Source of the DNA: Leifsonia sp. Root112D2
GTDB taxonomy: Bacteria; Actinomycetota; Actinomycetes; Actinomycetales; Microbacteriaceae
Assembly (NCBI RefSeq): GCF_001424905.1
Contig: NZ_LMCU01000001.1
Span: forward strand, 799,480 to 863,479
Direction of reading: 5' to 3'
DNA length: 64,000 bases
Shown here: piece by piece, positions 41,486-50,582 of the stretch
Position numbering within the stretch: position 1 is the stretch's first letter
Layout: each line of letters opens with the position of its first letter
Notes under the pieces: model-generated
Seen by the model: the letters and a program-made list of their open reading frames with translations, nothing else
Databases searched by the model: none
What the model was told of the DNA's origin: nothing
Position numbers and translations under genes: made by a program

Positions 41486-42370
41486 CTAAGCGGCGAGCAC
41501 GATGTTGTCGAACAGCTGCTCGAGAAAGTCCGTGGCGGCGGGGTTCGGTTCCTCCGCCACGGCGACCGCCACCGTCCACTCGGGCATGCCCTCGTGCAGC
41601 GGCACGGCGCACAGCTGCTCCGGCCGCTTGCTCGCGAAGCTCTCGGGCACGATGGCGACGCCCAGGTTGTAGCCCACCAGGTCGAGCAGGGGGTGCACGT
41701 CGTTGACCTCCATGGCCGCCCGGTAGTCGAAGCCGGCCGCCGCGAACGCGCGCTGCGAGAGCACGTGAGCACCCCATCCGGCTTGAAAGCCGATGAGGGT
41801 CTCTGACCGCAGATTGTCGAGATCAACCTCGCGCAGCTGCGCGAACGGATGCTTCGGGTGACACAACACGATGAGCTTCTGCGTGCTGAGGCGGCGCAGT
41901 TTCACCCCCGGCGGAGTGTCTCCCGTCTCGACGACGAGGGCGACGTCGGTGCGCCCGGTGGCGACATCCTCGATGAGATCCACTGAGCCGGCGAAGCGCA
42001 GCCGCACCTCGACGCCCTGGTTGCGCGTGCGAAAGCGGGCGAGCTCGGCCGGCAGATCCACGTAGCCGAGGCACGGTTCGGCGCCCACGGTGAGGCGACC
42101 GCGCAGCAGGCCCCGCACGGCGGCGACGGCGTTCTGGGCAGCGGCGGCCGCGGCGAGGGTGCGCAGCGAGTCGGCCAGCAGCGCCTGCCCGGCAGCGGTC
42201 AGCTCGACCCGGCGGGTGCTGCGCGTGAACAGGGAAGTGCCCAACTCGGTCTCGAGCGAGCGAATGGATGCCGACAGCCCCGACTGCGAGATCTGCAGCA
42301 ACTCGGCGGCGCGGGTGAAGTGGCGTTCTTCGGCAACGGTGACGAAGTGTTCGAGCTGGCGCAGTTCCAT
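41486..42370 (-). CDS. LysR-family transcriptional regulator
   Basis: 294 residues. N-terminal winged helix (LRQLEHFVTVAEERHFTRA; SQSGLSASIRSLETELG) and a C-terminal type-II periplasmic-binding co-inducer domain (~90-290). Autogenous control and an adjacent target are usual for LysR proteins, but the neighbour upstream on this strand is a cell-wall hydrolase 60 bp away; which gene it controls is not clear. Confidence 0.9.
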   Translation of the reverse strand: MELRQLEHFVTVAEERHFTRAAELLQISQSGLSASIRSLETELGTSLFTRSTRRVELTAAGQALLADSLRTLAAAAAAQNAVAAVRGLLRGRLTVGAEPCLGYVDLPAELARFRTRNQGVEVRLRFAGSVDLIEDVATGRTDVALVVETGDTPPGVKLRRLSTQKLIVLCHPKHPFAQLREVDLDNLRSETLIGFQAGWGAHVLSQRAFAAAGFDYRAAMEVNDVHPLLDLVGYNLGVAIVPESFASKRPEQLCAVPLHEGMPEWTVAVAVAEEPNPAATDFLEQLFDNIVLAA

Positions 42371-42430
42371 TCAACGATCGTACTGCTGAATCGGCCCTCG
42401 TCCAGAAGTTTCACTGGCCGAGCAGGGGCG

Positions 42431-43336
42431 CTATTCGGGCAGGATGCGGGTGAAGTGGATGCCCATCGGCTGCCACACCGACACGGCCTCGATGCTCACC
42501 GTGCGACCGGTGGCCGGCGCATGCAGCACCATGCCGCTACCGAGGTAGATGCCGATGTGCTCTTCGTCGTCGAAGGTGACGAAGTCTCCCGGCTGGGCCT
42601 GGGCCTCGGTGATGCGCACGCCCATCGCATCCTGCGTGGGAACGTAGTGCGCCATCGAAATGCCAACCGCCGCATACGCGCGCATGGTGAGCCCCGAGCA
42701 GTCGATGCCGGCGTGATCCGCACCGCCCAGAACGTATGGATCGCCGAAGTAGTCGAGGGCCGTGCGCACGATGGTGGCGCGCACCCCGCCGGCGTTCAGC
42801 GCCATTGCCACCGCGCTCGCTCCGTCGTGACCGCCGCCATCGGCTGCCGCAGAAACGATGCCGACAAGCTGGTTCGCCGAGTAGTCGTCGAGCACGAGGC
42901 GTACGCGCGCCACATCGCCGGCGACCCGGATGCCCTGCGTGTGCTCCGCCGCCGCGTCGAACCCGTGAACGGGGGCGGCCTGGGCAGGACCGGCGATGAT
43001 CAGGCTGGCGGCGAGACCGAATGAGCTTGCGACGGCGGTGAAGATGGCGCGTCGGTGACCGGCCCGGTTTACGCCGGCGCGCGAGGCATCCGCGCGCTCT
43101 GCAGCACGGCGAGAGACGTGCTCGGCGCGCGCAAGACGCGCAGCCGCTTCGGCGCGCTCGATGCGAGCGGCTCGGGTCACCCGTGCCACATGGGCGACGC
43201 GTTCGGCACGTTCCACGCGCGCGGCGCGGGCCGCCTTTCGCGCGGCGCCTCGAGGCATGCGGTGCGAACCCCTGTGGCGAGACTCCTGCTCACGAATTGC
43301 GCGCCGGGTCATCACCTCGACGGGTTCGTGCTGCAT
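42431..43336 (-). CDS. NlpC/P60-family cell-wall peptidase with long Arg-rich N-terminus
   Basis: 301 residues. A ~95-residue basic Ala/Arg/Glu repeat region (ARVERAERVAHVARVTRA) precedes a hydrophobic signal (AIFTAVASSFGLAASLIIAG) with a likely cut after AQA at 120. The C-terminal NlpC/P60 domain has Cys213 in IDCSGLTM, His260 in EEHIGIYLG and a third polar residue near His272. It should be exported and cleave peptidoglycan stem peptides. ATG 43336 is backed by GAAAGGAA upstream, so the long N-terminus appears genuine, although a start at GTG near residue 89 would give an ordinary signal peptide. Confidence 0.85.
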   Translation of the reverse strand: MQHEPVEVMTRRAIREQESRHRGSHRMPRGAARKAARAARVERAERVAHVARVTRAARIERAEAAARLARAEHVSRRAAERADASRAGVNRAGHRRAIFTAVASSFGLAASLIIAGPAQAAPVHGFDAAAEHTQGIRVAGDVARVRLVLDDYSANQLVGIVSAAADGGGHDGASAVAMALNAGGVRATIVRTALDYFGDPYVLGGADHAGIDCSGLTMRAYAAVGISMAHYVPTQDAMGVRITEAQAQPGDFVTFDDEEHIGIYLGSGMVLHAPATGRTVSIEAVSVWQPMGIHFTRILPE

Positions 43337-43493
43337 GCGTTCCTTTCGGCGGCCAGCGTGTCACAATGCTCGCCTGCCCCCGCGACGAATGCGTTTTGCC
43401 TGTTCGACCCTACTCGATTCGCAGGGTCCCTGCCTGAAAAGTCTCCCAGCTTGGCGCGATGCGGATGCGTCGGCGCAAGTGCCCCGCCGGGCG

Positions 43494-44462
43494 TCAGGCG
43501 CCGAAGACCTCGCGCAGCACGGCGAGCGACGCTTCGTCGTCGAAGACCTCGCCGCTCTCGTGGCCGTTGTACGGCCACACCCGCATCTGCTTCGGGCCCG
43601 CATAGTTGTTGTACGCACCGAACACGGTCGACGGCGGGCAGGTGGCATCCATGAGCGCGCTGGTGAACCACGCCGGCGCACTCGCGCGCTTGGCAAAGTT
43701 GACCCCGTCGAAATACGCGAGGGTGTCATGCACGCGCTCCACGGCATCCCGGTGCGTGGAGAGGTACATGCCGATCTCCTTGTATGGAAACCCGTCCGTA
43801 ATCACGGTGGCCCGGCGGTAGTCGCACAGAAACGGTACATACGCGATGGCCGCCGCGAGGTCGGGCACGAGGCCCGCCACCGCGAGCGCCGTGCCGCCAC
43901 CCTGGCTGCCGCCCAGAACGGCGATGCGGGAGGCATCCACCTGCGTAAGCGTGCGGGCGGCATCGACCGCACGCACGGCATCCGTGAACAGGCGCCGATA
44001 GTAGTACGTCTCGCGACTGTCGATGCCCCGGGTCATGAAGCCGGGCGTCTGCGGCCCCGTGCCCTCGGGGTCGGCCGTGACTCCGCCTCCACCCCACACG
44101 GACCCCTGGCCTCGCGTGTCCATGTGCAGATGCGCGAAACCGGCGGATGCCCACAGCAGGTTCTCGAGGGCGTGACCGCGCCCGCCGCCGTACCCCACGT
44201 ACTGCACGACCGTCGGCAGCGGCCCCTGCGCGCCGGCGGGAACACGCAGCCAGGCGCGGATCGGCTGCCCGCGAAACCCGGGGAACGTCACATCGAAGGT
44301 GTCGATGGTGCGCAGCCCCGTCTCGACACGGCTGAGGGTGACCGGCGAATCGAACGCGCGGCTCTCGGCAAGGGTGTCTGCCCAGAAGGCGTCGAAGTCA
44401 TGCGGATCGGTCTGGGCGCTGCGATATTCACGCAGCTCACCCTCGGAAAGATCGGTGAACAT
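43494..44462 (-). CDS. acetylxylan esterase / cephalosporin-C deacetylase family
   Basis: 322 residues of carbohydrate esterase family 7. RGQGSVWGGGG (oxyanion region), nucleophile Ser in LGGSQGGGTALA, Asp in MDATCPPSTVF and His in YNGHESG make the triad. Deacetylates xylo-oligosaccharides or cephalosporin C; no signal peptide, so it acts in the cytoplasm on imported acetylated sugars. Leaderless-type start: TAGGCT, 6 nt, ATG 44462. Confidence 0.93.
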   Translation of the reverse strand: MFTDLSEGELREYRSAQTDPHDFDAFWADTLAESRAFDSPVTLSRVETGLRTIDTFDVTFPGFRGQPIRAWLRVPAGAQGPLPTVVQYVGYGGGRGHALENLLWASAGFAHLHMDTRGQGSVWGGGGVTADPEGTGPQTPGFMTRGIDSRETYYYRRLFTDAVRAVDAARTLTQVDASRIAVLGGSQGGGTALAVAGLVPDLAAAIAYVPFLCDYRRATVITDGFPYKEIGMYLSTHRDAVERVHDTLAYFDGVNFAKRASAPAWFTSALMDATCPPSTVFGAYNNYAGPKQMRVWPYNGHESGEVFDDEASLAVLREVFGA

Positions 44463-44499
44463 GAGCCAAGCCTAGGGCGCCTCGCCAGGCCCGCCGCAC

Positions 44500-45984
44500 T
44501 CAGCGCACGCCGCGCATGAGCCGCAGCACCCACGGGCTGATCACGGCCAGCACCACGCCGAATGCTATGGCGATGCCGCCGAGCAGGCCGAAGTATGCGC
44601 CTTCGGTCTTCGGGTCGTAGAGCGCCGCGAGCTGACCCGAGATGGCCGTGCCCAGCGCCACCGAGAGAAAGAACAGCGCCACCATCTGGGTGCGGAACGC
44701 GGCGGGCGCCAGCTTGGTCGACACCGACAGCCCCACCGGAGACAGGAACAGTTCCGCGACGGTGAAAACGAAGAGGATGCCCACCATCGCCAGCAGCGGA
44801 GTGCTGTTCGCTCCCCCGCCCACGAACGGCAGAAACAGCAGGAACGCGACACCCATGATGGCCGTGCCCAGCGCGAACTTGATGGGCGTCGACGGCTGGC
44901 GTCGGCCCAGCTTCGTCCAGATGGCGGCGAAGACCCCCGAGAGAATGATGATGAAGATCGGGTTGATCGACTGCACCCAGGGAATCGGCATCTCCCAGCC
45001 GAAGAGGTTCCGATCCAGCCGCTCGTCTGAATAGATCGTCACCACGGTGAACTGCTGCTGGTACAGCGACCAGAACGCGGTGCTGGCGATGAAGAGCGGA
45101 ATGAACGCGTACACGCGCTTGCGCTCATCCGACTGGATGCGCCGGCTCGAGAGCATCACCACAAAGTAGGCGATGGTCGCCGCGATGGTGAGCACGATGA
45201 CATCCAGCGCCAGAGTATCGGCCGTGATCACACCGAGCAGTACGAGCACCACGATGATCACGACGGCGACGAGCGCTATGCCGATCCACAGCGGGCGACG
45301 GGCGCGAGGCAGCGGGTTGGGCACGGCGCGAGCGGCCTCGGGAAGCGCGCGGCGCCCGAAGGAGTACTGCACGAGCCCCGCGGCCATTCCCACCGCGGCG
45401 AGCGCGAACCCGTAGTGGAAGCCGATGGTGGACTGCAGCAGCCCCGTCAGCAACGGGCCGATAAGTCCACCGAGGTTGATGCCGAGATAGAACAGTGAGA
45501 AGCCCGCGTCGCGGCGCGTGTCATCCGGCGCGTAGAGCGTGCCCACCACGCTGGTGGCGTTGGCCTTCAGCCCGCCGCTGCCGAACGCCACGAGAATCAG
45601 GCCGACGCCCACCCCCGTGAACCCGGGAAGCAGCGCCAGCGAGAGATGGCCGAGCATGATCACTATCGCGCTGTAGAACAGCGTGCGCTCGGAGCCGAGC
45701 AGCCGGTCGGCCACCCACGCGCCAACGATGGTGGAGAGGTAGACCGCGCCGCCGTACGCGCCGACGATTCCCGCCGCGGTGGCCTTGGGCACGCCCAGCC
45801 CGCCGTCTGCGACGGAGAAGTACAGGTAGAGCAGCAGGATACCCTGCATGCCGTAGAAGGAGAAGCGCTCCCACATCTCCACCCCGAAGAGATGCACGAG
45901 TGCCCAGGGCTGCTCGAAGAAGGTGCGCTTGTGCTCGGCTGCCTCAGGCGTCGAGTGCGGTGTCGTGTCGGCTTCTCTCCCCAT
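44500..45984 (-). CDS. POT-family proton-dependent di/tripeptide transporter
   Basis: 494 residues with about 14 hydrophobic helices. The proton-coupling ExxERF motif is in EMWERFSFYGMQ near the N-terminus, and GGLIGPLLTGLLQ and the late LFLSPVGLSV segment are typical of PTR2/DtpT transporters. Drives peptide uptake with the proton gradient. ATG 45984 is preceded by TAACTT at 8 nt, a possible leaderless start. It runs toward the esterase gene, 37 bp away. Confidence 0.92.
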   Translation of the reverse strand: MGREADTTPHSTPEAAEHKRTFFEQPWALVHLFGVEMWERFSFYGMQGILLLYLYFSVADGGLGVPKATAAGIVGAYGGAVYLSTIVGAWVADRLLGSERTLFYSAIVIMLGHLSLALLPGFTGVGVGLILVAFGSGGLKANATSVVGTLYAPDDTRRDAGFSLFYLGINLGGLIGPLLTGLLQSTIGFHYGFALAAVGMAAGLVQYSFGRRALPEAARAVPNPLPRARRPLWIGIALVAVVIIVVLVLLGVITADTLALDVIVLTIAATIAYFVVMLSSRRIQSDERKRVYAFIPLFIASTAFWSLYQQQFTVVTIYSDERLDRNLFGWEMPIPWVQSINPIFIIILSGVFAAIWTKLGRRQPSTPIKFALGTAIMGVAFLLFLPFVGGGANSTPLLAMVGILFVFTVAELFLSPVGLSVSTKLAPAAFRTQMVALFFLSVALGTAISGQLAALYDPKTEGAYFGLLGGIAIAFGVVLAVISPWVLRLMRGVR

Positions 45985-46080
45985 ACCCGTACAAGTTACG
46001 CTCGCGCCCTCGCACGCGACACCCACGCTCGAGACTTCGGATGCGACAGCTCGACACCGCGCGTCGGTTACGCTCCCCTG

Positions 46081-47688
46081 TTACGCGCCGCGGCTCAGTT
46101 CGTAGACCACCGAACGATGGCCGGCCCACGACTGCTGCACGCGGTAGCCGAGGGAACGCAGCGAAGCCATGCCGTAGGCATCTGCAGCCTGGCCGGGCAG
46201 GTGGTACTCGATGAGCCACACGCGTTGCACGCCGGTGAACCGGCCCGCGACCGTGCCCACCTTGTATGCGCGATCCCACCACCACGTGTTGTTCGTGAAC
46301 GGCACCTTCAGGGTGAGGTCCCGCAGGCCCTCGAACGCCTCCGGGTAGGTGTGCATGGCCAAGCGCGGCCGGCGCGAGGGCTGCACCGCCTCGTCGAAAA
46401 CCACCGCGTCGCCGACCGTGGCGTGATCCTGCACCGTGTCGGCGATCTGTGCCCAGTCGCTCTCGTTCTTGGCGAACGGCGTGCGTTGGCTCACGTAGGT
46501 GGGAATCGCCGCCAGAGTGAGCACCATGAGCAGCCCGACCCCCAGCCGCCGCGCCGACACGAGCGAGAGCGACCAGCCGATCAGCAGGGCCACGACGGGC
46601 GCGTTCATCGCGAGGTAGCGGTCGGTGTACACCGGGTAGAACACGTTCACGGCGAGCAGAATCGCCATGGGAACGAACGCCACGCTGCCGGCCACCAGGG
46701 CGGTGCGCGGCGTGGTCGGCGTGAGGCGCGCGAGCAGACCCGACTGCTCGGCGACGCTGTTCGGGTGGCGCGAGCGCCAGCCCCTCACGCCGACCACGAC
46801 TGAGGTGAGCAACACGCCCCACGCGAGCGCGGCGTAGACGGGATTGCCGAACCATTGCTCAACCGTCCACACGCCGAAGGCCGCCGCGTCGCGGTTCGAC
46901 AGATACGAGATCTGGTGCCGCTCAATGAAGCCCCACACGATGACGGGGCCTGCCAGCAGAACCGCCGCACCGCTCGCGATGAGCCAGGAGCGCAGCATGC
47001 GCCGATGGGGGCGCGAGGCGAGCACTATGACGCCATGCGCCACCACGATGAGCAGCGAAAACAAGAACATATAGGCGGATGCCGCGGCCAGCACCGCGTA
47101 CAGCACCCAGCCCGCGCGCTGCCGGCTCACGCCCGCGTTCGTGCCCGAGATCGTGTCAGCCCGCGCTCCCCGCTCAAGCAGAACGACGAGGAGCAACGTG
47201 AGCCACACGGCGAACATCGCCGTGAAGGCGTACGAGCGCGCCTCCTCGCCCACATACGTCAGCCGCGGAAGCAGCAGCACGACCACCGCGGCGAACACGG
47301 CGGCGCGGTATCCGACCAGTCGATGGGCCAGGACCACCGTGCCCGCAGCGGCAAAGCCGATGGCCACGGCGCTCGGCAGCCGCATCGAGAGTGGGGAGGC
47401 GCCGAATGCCTGTACCCAGAAGTGCATCATCAGGTAATAGCTGCCGTGCACCGCGTCCACATTGCCGAGCATGGTGAACAGGCTCGGCAGCGGGCGCTCG
47501 GCCGACATGACGCTCGCCGCTTCGTCGCCCCAGAACGACGGAATCCATGAGCCCGCAATCGACAGGATGAACCCCAGCACGCCCACGACGAGAGCGGTGG
47601 GGCGGATGCGACGCTGCAGCCCCGCGGGCGCCGCAGACCCCGACCCGGGCGCGCTCGCCCGCGGCGAGTGAACCAGGTTATCGAGCAC
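46081..47688 (-). CDS. GT39-like membrane glycosyltransferase
   Basis: About 535 residues with 10-12 transmembrane helices. SFWGDEAASVMSAERPLP in the first extracytoplasmic loop has the GT-C acidic motif (WxDE), and the following HGSYYLMMHFWVQAFG and MRLPSA are typical of the GT39/mannosyltransferase-like group. It should move a sugar from a polyprenyl-phosphate donor to a cell-surface acceptor. Start GTG 47688 is uncertain. The acceptor is unknown. Confidence 0.85.
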   Translation of the reverse strand: MLDNLVHSPRASAPGSGSAAPAGLQRRIRPTALVVGVLGFILSIAGSWIPSFWGDEAASVMSAERPLPSLFTMLGNVDAVHGSYYLMMHFWVQAFGASPLSMRLPSAVAIGFAAAGTVVLAHRLVGYRAAVFAAVVVLLLPRLTYVGEEARSYAFTAMFAVWLTLLLVVLLERGARADTISGTNAGVSRQRAGWVLYAVLAAASAYMFLFSLLIVVAHGVIVLASRPHRRMLRSWLIASGAAVLLAGPVIVWGFIERHQISYLSNRDAAAFGVWTVEQWFGNPVYAALAWGVLLTSVVVGVRGWRSRHPNSVAEQSGLLARLTPTTPRTALVAGSVAFVPMAILLAVNVFYPVYTDRYLAMNAPVVALLIGWSLSLVSARRLGVGLLMVLTLAAIPTYVSQRTPFAKNESDWAQIADTVQDHATVGDAVVFDEAVQPSRRPRLAMHTYPEAFEGLRDLTLKVPFTNNTWWWDRAYKVGTVAGRFTGVQRVWLIEYHLPGQAADAYGMASLRSLGYRVQQSWAGHRSVVYELSRGA

Positions 47689-47812
47689 GAGTGCGCCCCC
47701 ACGACGATCAACGAAAGTGGCGCACCAGTGCGGTGCCCCGATTCCATTAGAGGTCGCGAAACGTAACGAAAGCCGGGACGGGCGCCCTCGTTAACTGAAC
47801 GTTCTCACAGCG

Positions 47813-49060
47813 TTAGCTGGGCGAGCCCGCGCGTAGCTCCTGCAGCACTGCCTCGAGCTGGGCGACCGCCCAGTCCACGTCGGCCGGGTCTATCACCAGC
47901 GGGGGCGCCAGGCGAATCGTCGAGCCGTGCGTGTCCTTGGCCAGCAGGCCGCGTTCCATGAGCCGCTCGCACACCTCGCGCCCCGTCGCGAGCCCCGGGT
48001 CCACGTCGATGCCCGCCCAGAGCCCCGCACCGCGCACGGCCACGATGCCGTGCCCGACCAGCCGGGAGAGCTCCTCGTGCAGCCGGGCACCGAGCATCCG
48101 GGCCCTCTCTTGCATTTCACCGGTCTCGAGCAGTTCGACCACGGCGAGGCCAACGGCCGCCGCCAGCGGGTTGCCGCCAAAGGTCGAGCCGTGCTCGCCC
48201 GGCCGCAGCACGCCCAGCACGTCACTGTCGCCGACGACCGCCGACACGGGAATGATGCCGCCGCCCAGGGCCTTGCCGAGCAGATAGAGGTCGGGCACGA
48301 CACCCACGAGGTCGCAGGCGAAGGTCGCCCCGGTGCGCCCGAGCCCCGACTGAATCTCGTCGGCGATGAGCAGCACGTTGTTCACCGTGCACAGTTCGCG
48401 CACGGCGGGCAGGTAGTCGGCGGGCGGCACGATGATGCCCGCCTCGCCCTGGATCGGCTCGATGAGCACGGCCACCGTGTTCTCGTCGATGGCGGATGCG
48501 AGTGCCTCGGCATCCCCGTACGGCACGCTGCGAAAACCGGGAGTGAACGGCCCGAAGTCGTTGCGAGCCACCGGGTCGTCGGAAAAACTGACGATGGTGG
48601 TGGTGCGCCCGTGAAAGTTGCCAGCGGCCACGATGATGTTGGCCTGGTCGGCTGCGACGCCTTTCACCCGGTACCCCCAAGCCCTGGCTACCTTGATGCC
48701 GCTCTCCACCGCCTCGGCGCCCGTGTTCATGGGCAGCACCATGTCTTTGCCGGCGAGCGCGCCGAGGCGCTCGACGAAGGGGCCGAGCTTGTCGTTGTGA
48801 AATGCCCGACTCGTGAGGGTGATGCGGTCGAGCTGCTCGCGCGCGGCATCCAGCAGCACCGGGTTGGAGTGACCGAAGTTCACCGCCGAATACGCGGCGA
48901 GACAGTCCAGATAGCGGCGACCGTCGACATCCGTCACCCACGCGCCGTCACCGGATGCCACGACAACCGGCAGCGGGCTGTAATTGTGCGCCGCGTGCTC
49001 GTTCTCTACGTCTATGGCGTGCTGCTGTGTCGTCGTCGTCGAACTCGATGCGGAAGTCAT
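47813..49060 (-). CDS. rocD: ornithine aminotransferase
   Basis: 415 residues of class III aminotransferase. MNTGAEAVESGIKVAR, AGNFHGRTTTIVSFSDD, LIEPIQGEAGI, ADEIQSGLGRTG and the PLP lysine in LLGKALGGG match RocD closely. Converts ornithine and 2-oxoglutarate to glutamate semialdehyde and glutamate. Its ATG overlaps the DDAH-like gene's stop (ATGA at 49057-49060). With PutA at 57-61 kb (semialdehyde dehydrogenase) the route reaches glutamate. Confidence 0.94.
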   Translation of the reverse strand: MTSASSSTTTTQQHAIDVENEHAAHNYSPLPVVVASGDGAWVTDVDGRRYLDCLAAYSAVNFGHSNPVLLDAAREQLDRITLTSRAFHNDKLGPFVERLGALAGKDMVLPMNTGAEAVESGIKVARAWGYRVKGVAADQANIIVAAGNFHGRTTTIVSFSDDPVARNDFGPFTPGFRSVPYGDAEALASAIDENTVAVLIEPIQGEAGIIVPPADYLPAVRELCTVNNVLLIADEIQSGLGRTGATFACDLVGVVPDLYLLGKALGGGIIPVSAVVGDSDVLGVLRPGEHGSTFGGNPLAAAVGLAVVELLETGEMQERARMLGARLHEELSRLVGHGIVAVRGAGLWAGIDVDPGLATGREVCERLMERGLLAKDTHGSTIRLAPPLVIDPADVDWAVAQLEAVLQELRAGSPS

Positions 49061-49917
49061 TTGCGTAGCTCCAGGGTGCAGCACTTGACGCCGCCGCCGC
49101 CGAGCAACAGCTCGGAGAGGTCGACGCCGATGGGGTTGTAGCCGCGTTCGCGCAGCGAGGCCTCGAAGCCCGTGGCCCGCTTGGCTATCACCACGTTGAG
49201 GCCATCGCTGATGGAATTGAGGCCGAGCACCGCGGCATCCTCTGGGCTCACATGGATGGCGTTCGGGTAACGCTCGGCGAGGATGCCGCGACTGGCCTCG
49301 TCGAAGGCACTCGGCAGGTACGCGATGTTGGCATCGTGGTCGCCGGTGAGCGGGTCGAGCACGGCAATGGCCGTGTCGAGGTGGTAGAAGTTCGGGTCGA
49401 CGAGGGTGAGGCTCACGACCTCACGACTGTAGAGATCGGCGACCTCGCGGTGGCTTTCGGTGGCGGTGCGAAAGCCGGTTCCGGCGAGAATTGTGTCGCC
49501 GACGAGCATGAGGTCGCCCTCGCCCTCGTTGATGTTCTTCGGCTCGGCCACGCGAAAACCGTGCTCACCAAACCACTGCATGTACGCGGGGCCCTCGGGC
49601 TGACGCTCGGCGTAGGTGAAGTTCGCACCGTAGGCAACGTTGTCTATCACGAAGCCGCCGTTGGCCGCGAACACCATGTCGGGCAGGCCGTCGATGGGGT
49701 CGATCAACTGCACATCGTGTCCAAGACCGATGAATGTGTCGTACAGGCTCTGCCACTGGCGCACGGCGAGCGCGGTGTCGGTGGGCTGTTGCGGATGCAT
49801 CCACGGGTTGATGCGGTAGCTCACCGTGAAGAAGTCGGGTCGGCACATGAGGTAGCTGCGGGGGGTCGCCCTGCGCGCGGTGGTCGGTGCGGTGGTCGCC
49901 GCCAAAGTTTCGGACAT
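49057..49917 (-). CDS. ddaH: dimethylargininase / arginine-dihydrolase-like amidinotransferase-fold enzyme
   Basis: 286 residues of the guanidine-modifying superfamily. Substrate-site FAANGGFVID and EGEGDLMLVGD, catalytic His in YHLDTAIAVLDP and nucleophile Cys (279 or 280) in GGVKCCTLELRK are all present. DDAH yields citrulline; close relatives hydrolyse arginine twice to ornithine, ammonia and CO2. Coupling to rocD favours an ornithine-yielding role, but sequence alone does not decide. ATG 49917; first gene of the operon, divergent from Lrp. Confidence 0.88.
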   Translation of the reverse strand: MSETLAATTAPTTARRATPRSYLMCRPDFFTVSYRINPWMHPQQPTDTALAVRQWQSLYDTFIGLGHDVQLIDPIDGLPDMVFAANGGFVIDNVAYGANFTYAERQPEGPAYMQWFGEHGFRVAEPKNINEGEGDLMLVGDTILAGTGFRTATESHREVADLYSREVVSLTLVDPNFYHLDTAIAVLDPLTGDHDANIAYLPSAFDEASRGILAERYPNAIHVSPEDAAVLGLNSISDGLNVVIAKRATGFEASLRERGYNPIGVDLSELLLGGGGVKCCTLELRK

Positions 49918-49952
49918 GCTTCCAGTGTCACACGCTGATATCCGGTGTTTCT

Positions 49953-49987
49953 CGCCTACATGCGCGATATTTTGGCGCATATAGGCG
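49953..49987. promoter_or_regulatory. Lrp-type operator between ddaH and the Lrp gene
   Basis: CGCCTACATGCGC (49953-49965) and GCGCATATAGGCG (49975-49987) are inverted at 12 of 13 positions around an AT-rich 9-nt spacer. It is centred 53 bp from the ddaH start and 51 bp from the Lrp start, suitable for control of both. Confidence 0.75.
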
Positions 49988-50020
49988 CGTTGACGCAATG
50001 ATTCCCCATAAGATGAGCGG

Positions 50021-50458
50021 ATGGACAACCTCGATCGCAGCATTCTCGACCTGCTCCGCAAGAATGCCCGCGCCGGCTACGGAGACATCGGCGCCGTGGT
50101 GGGGCTTTCGGCCTCGGCCGTGAAGCGCCGGGTCGACCGGCTCGTCAGCGACGGCGTCATCCGCTCGTTCACCATTCAGGTGGATCCGACCGTGGACGGC
50201 ATGAGCACCGAGGCCTACGTTGAGCTGTTCTGCCGTGGCACGGTGGCTCCCGAGGAACTGTTCCGCATTCTCTCGGCCGTGCCCGAAGTGGTGGATGCCG
50301 GCACCGTGAGCGGCAGCGCCGACGCGATAGTGCACATTCGGGCGCGCAGTATTCCGGGGCTCGAGGCCGCCCTCGAGAAGGTGCGGCTCGCACCGAACGT
50401 GGACCACACCCGCAGCGCGATAGTGCTCTCCCGCCTCATCCAGCGCACCCTCGACTGA
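50021..50458 (+). CDS. Lrp/AsnC-family regulator
   Basis: 145 residues. N-terminal HTH (LDRSILDLLRKNARAGYGDIG, here LDRSILDLLRKNAR; LSASAVKRRVDRL) and a C-terminal RAM ligand domain. Divergent from ddaH-rocD, so probably their arginine/ornithine-responsive activator. Start is leaderless in pattern: TAAGAT (50009-50014), 6 nt, ATG 50021. Confidence 0.92.
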   Translation: MDNLDRSILDLLRKNARAGYGDIGAVVGLSASAVKRRVDRLVSDGVIRSFTIQVDPTVDGMSTEAYVELFCRGTVAPEELFRILSAVPEVVDAGTVSGSADAIVHIRARSIPGLEAALEKVRLAPNVDHTRSAIVLSRLIQRTLD

Positions 50459-50582
50459 CGCACCCGGCCCGCCGGTGGTCGGGTAGCGCGTCTGAGAGTC
50501 CTCTCACGCACGGGGATTTTTCGGCTTTCGCGCAGCATCCGTTCGGTAGCTTCACTCCTGACACAGGGGAAAGGCATACCGC

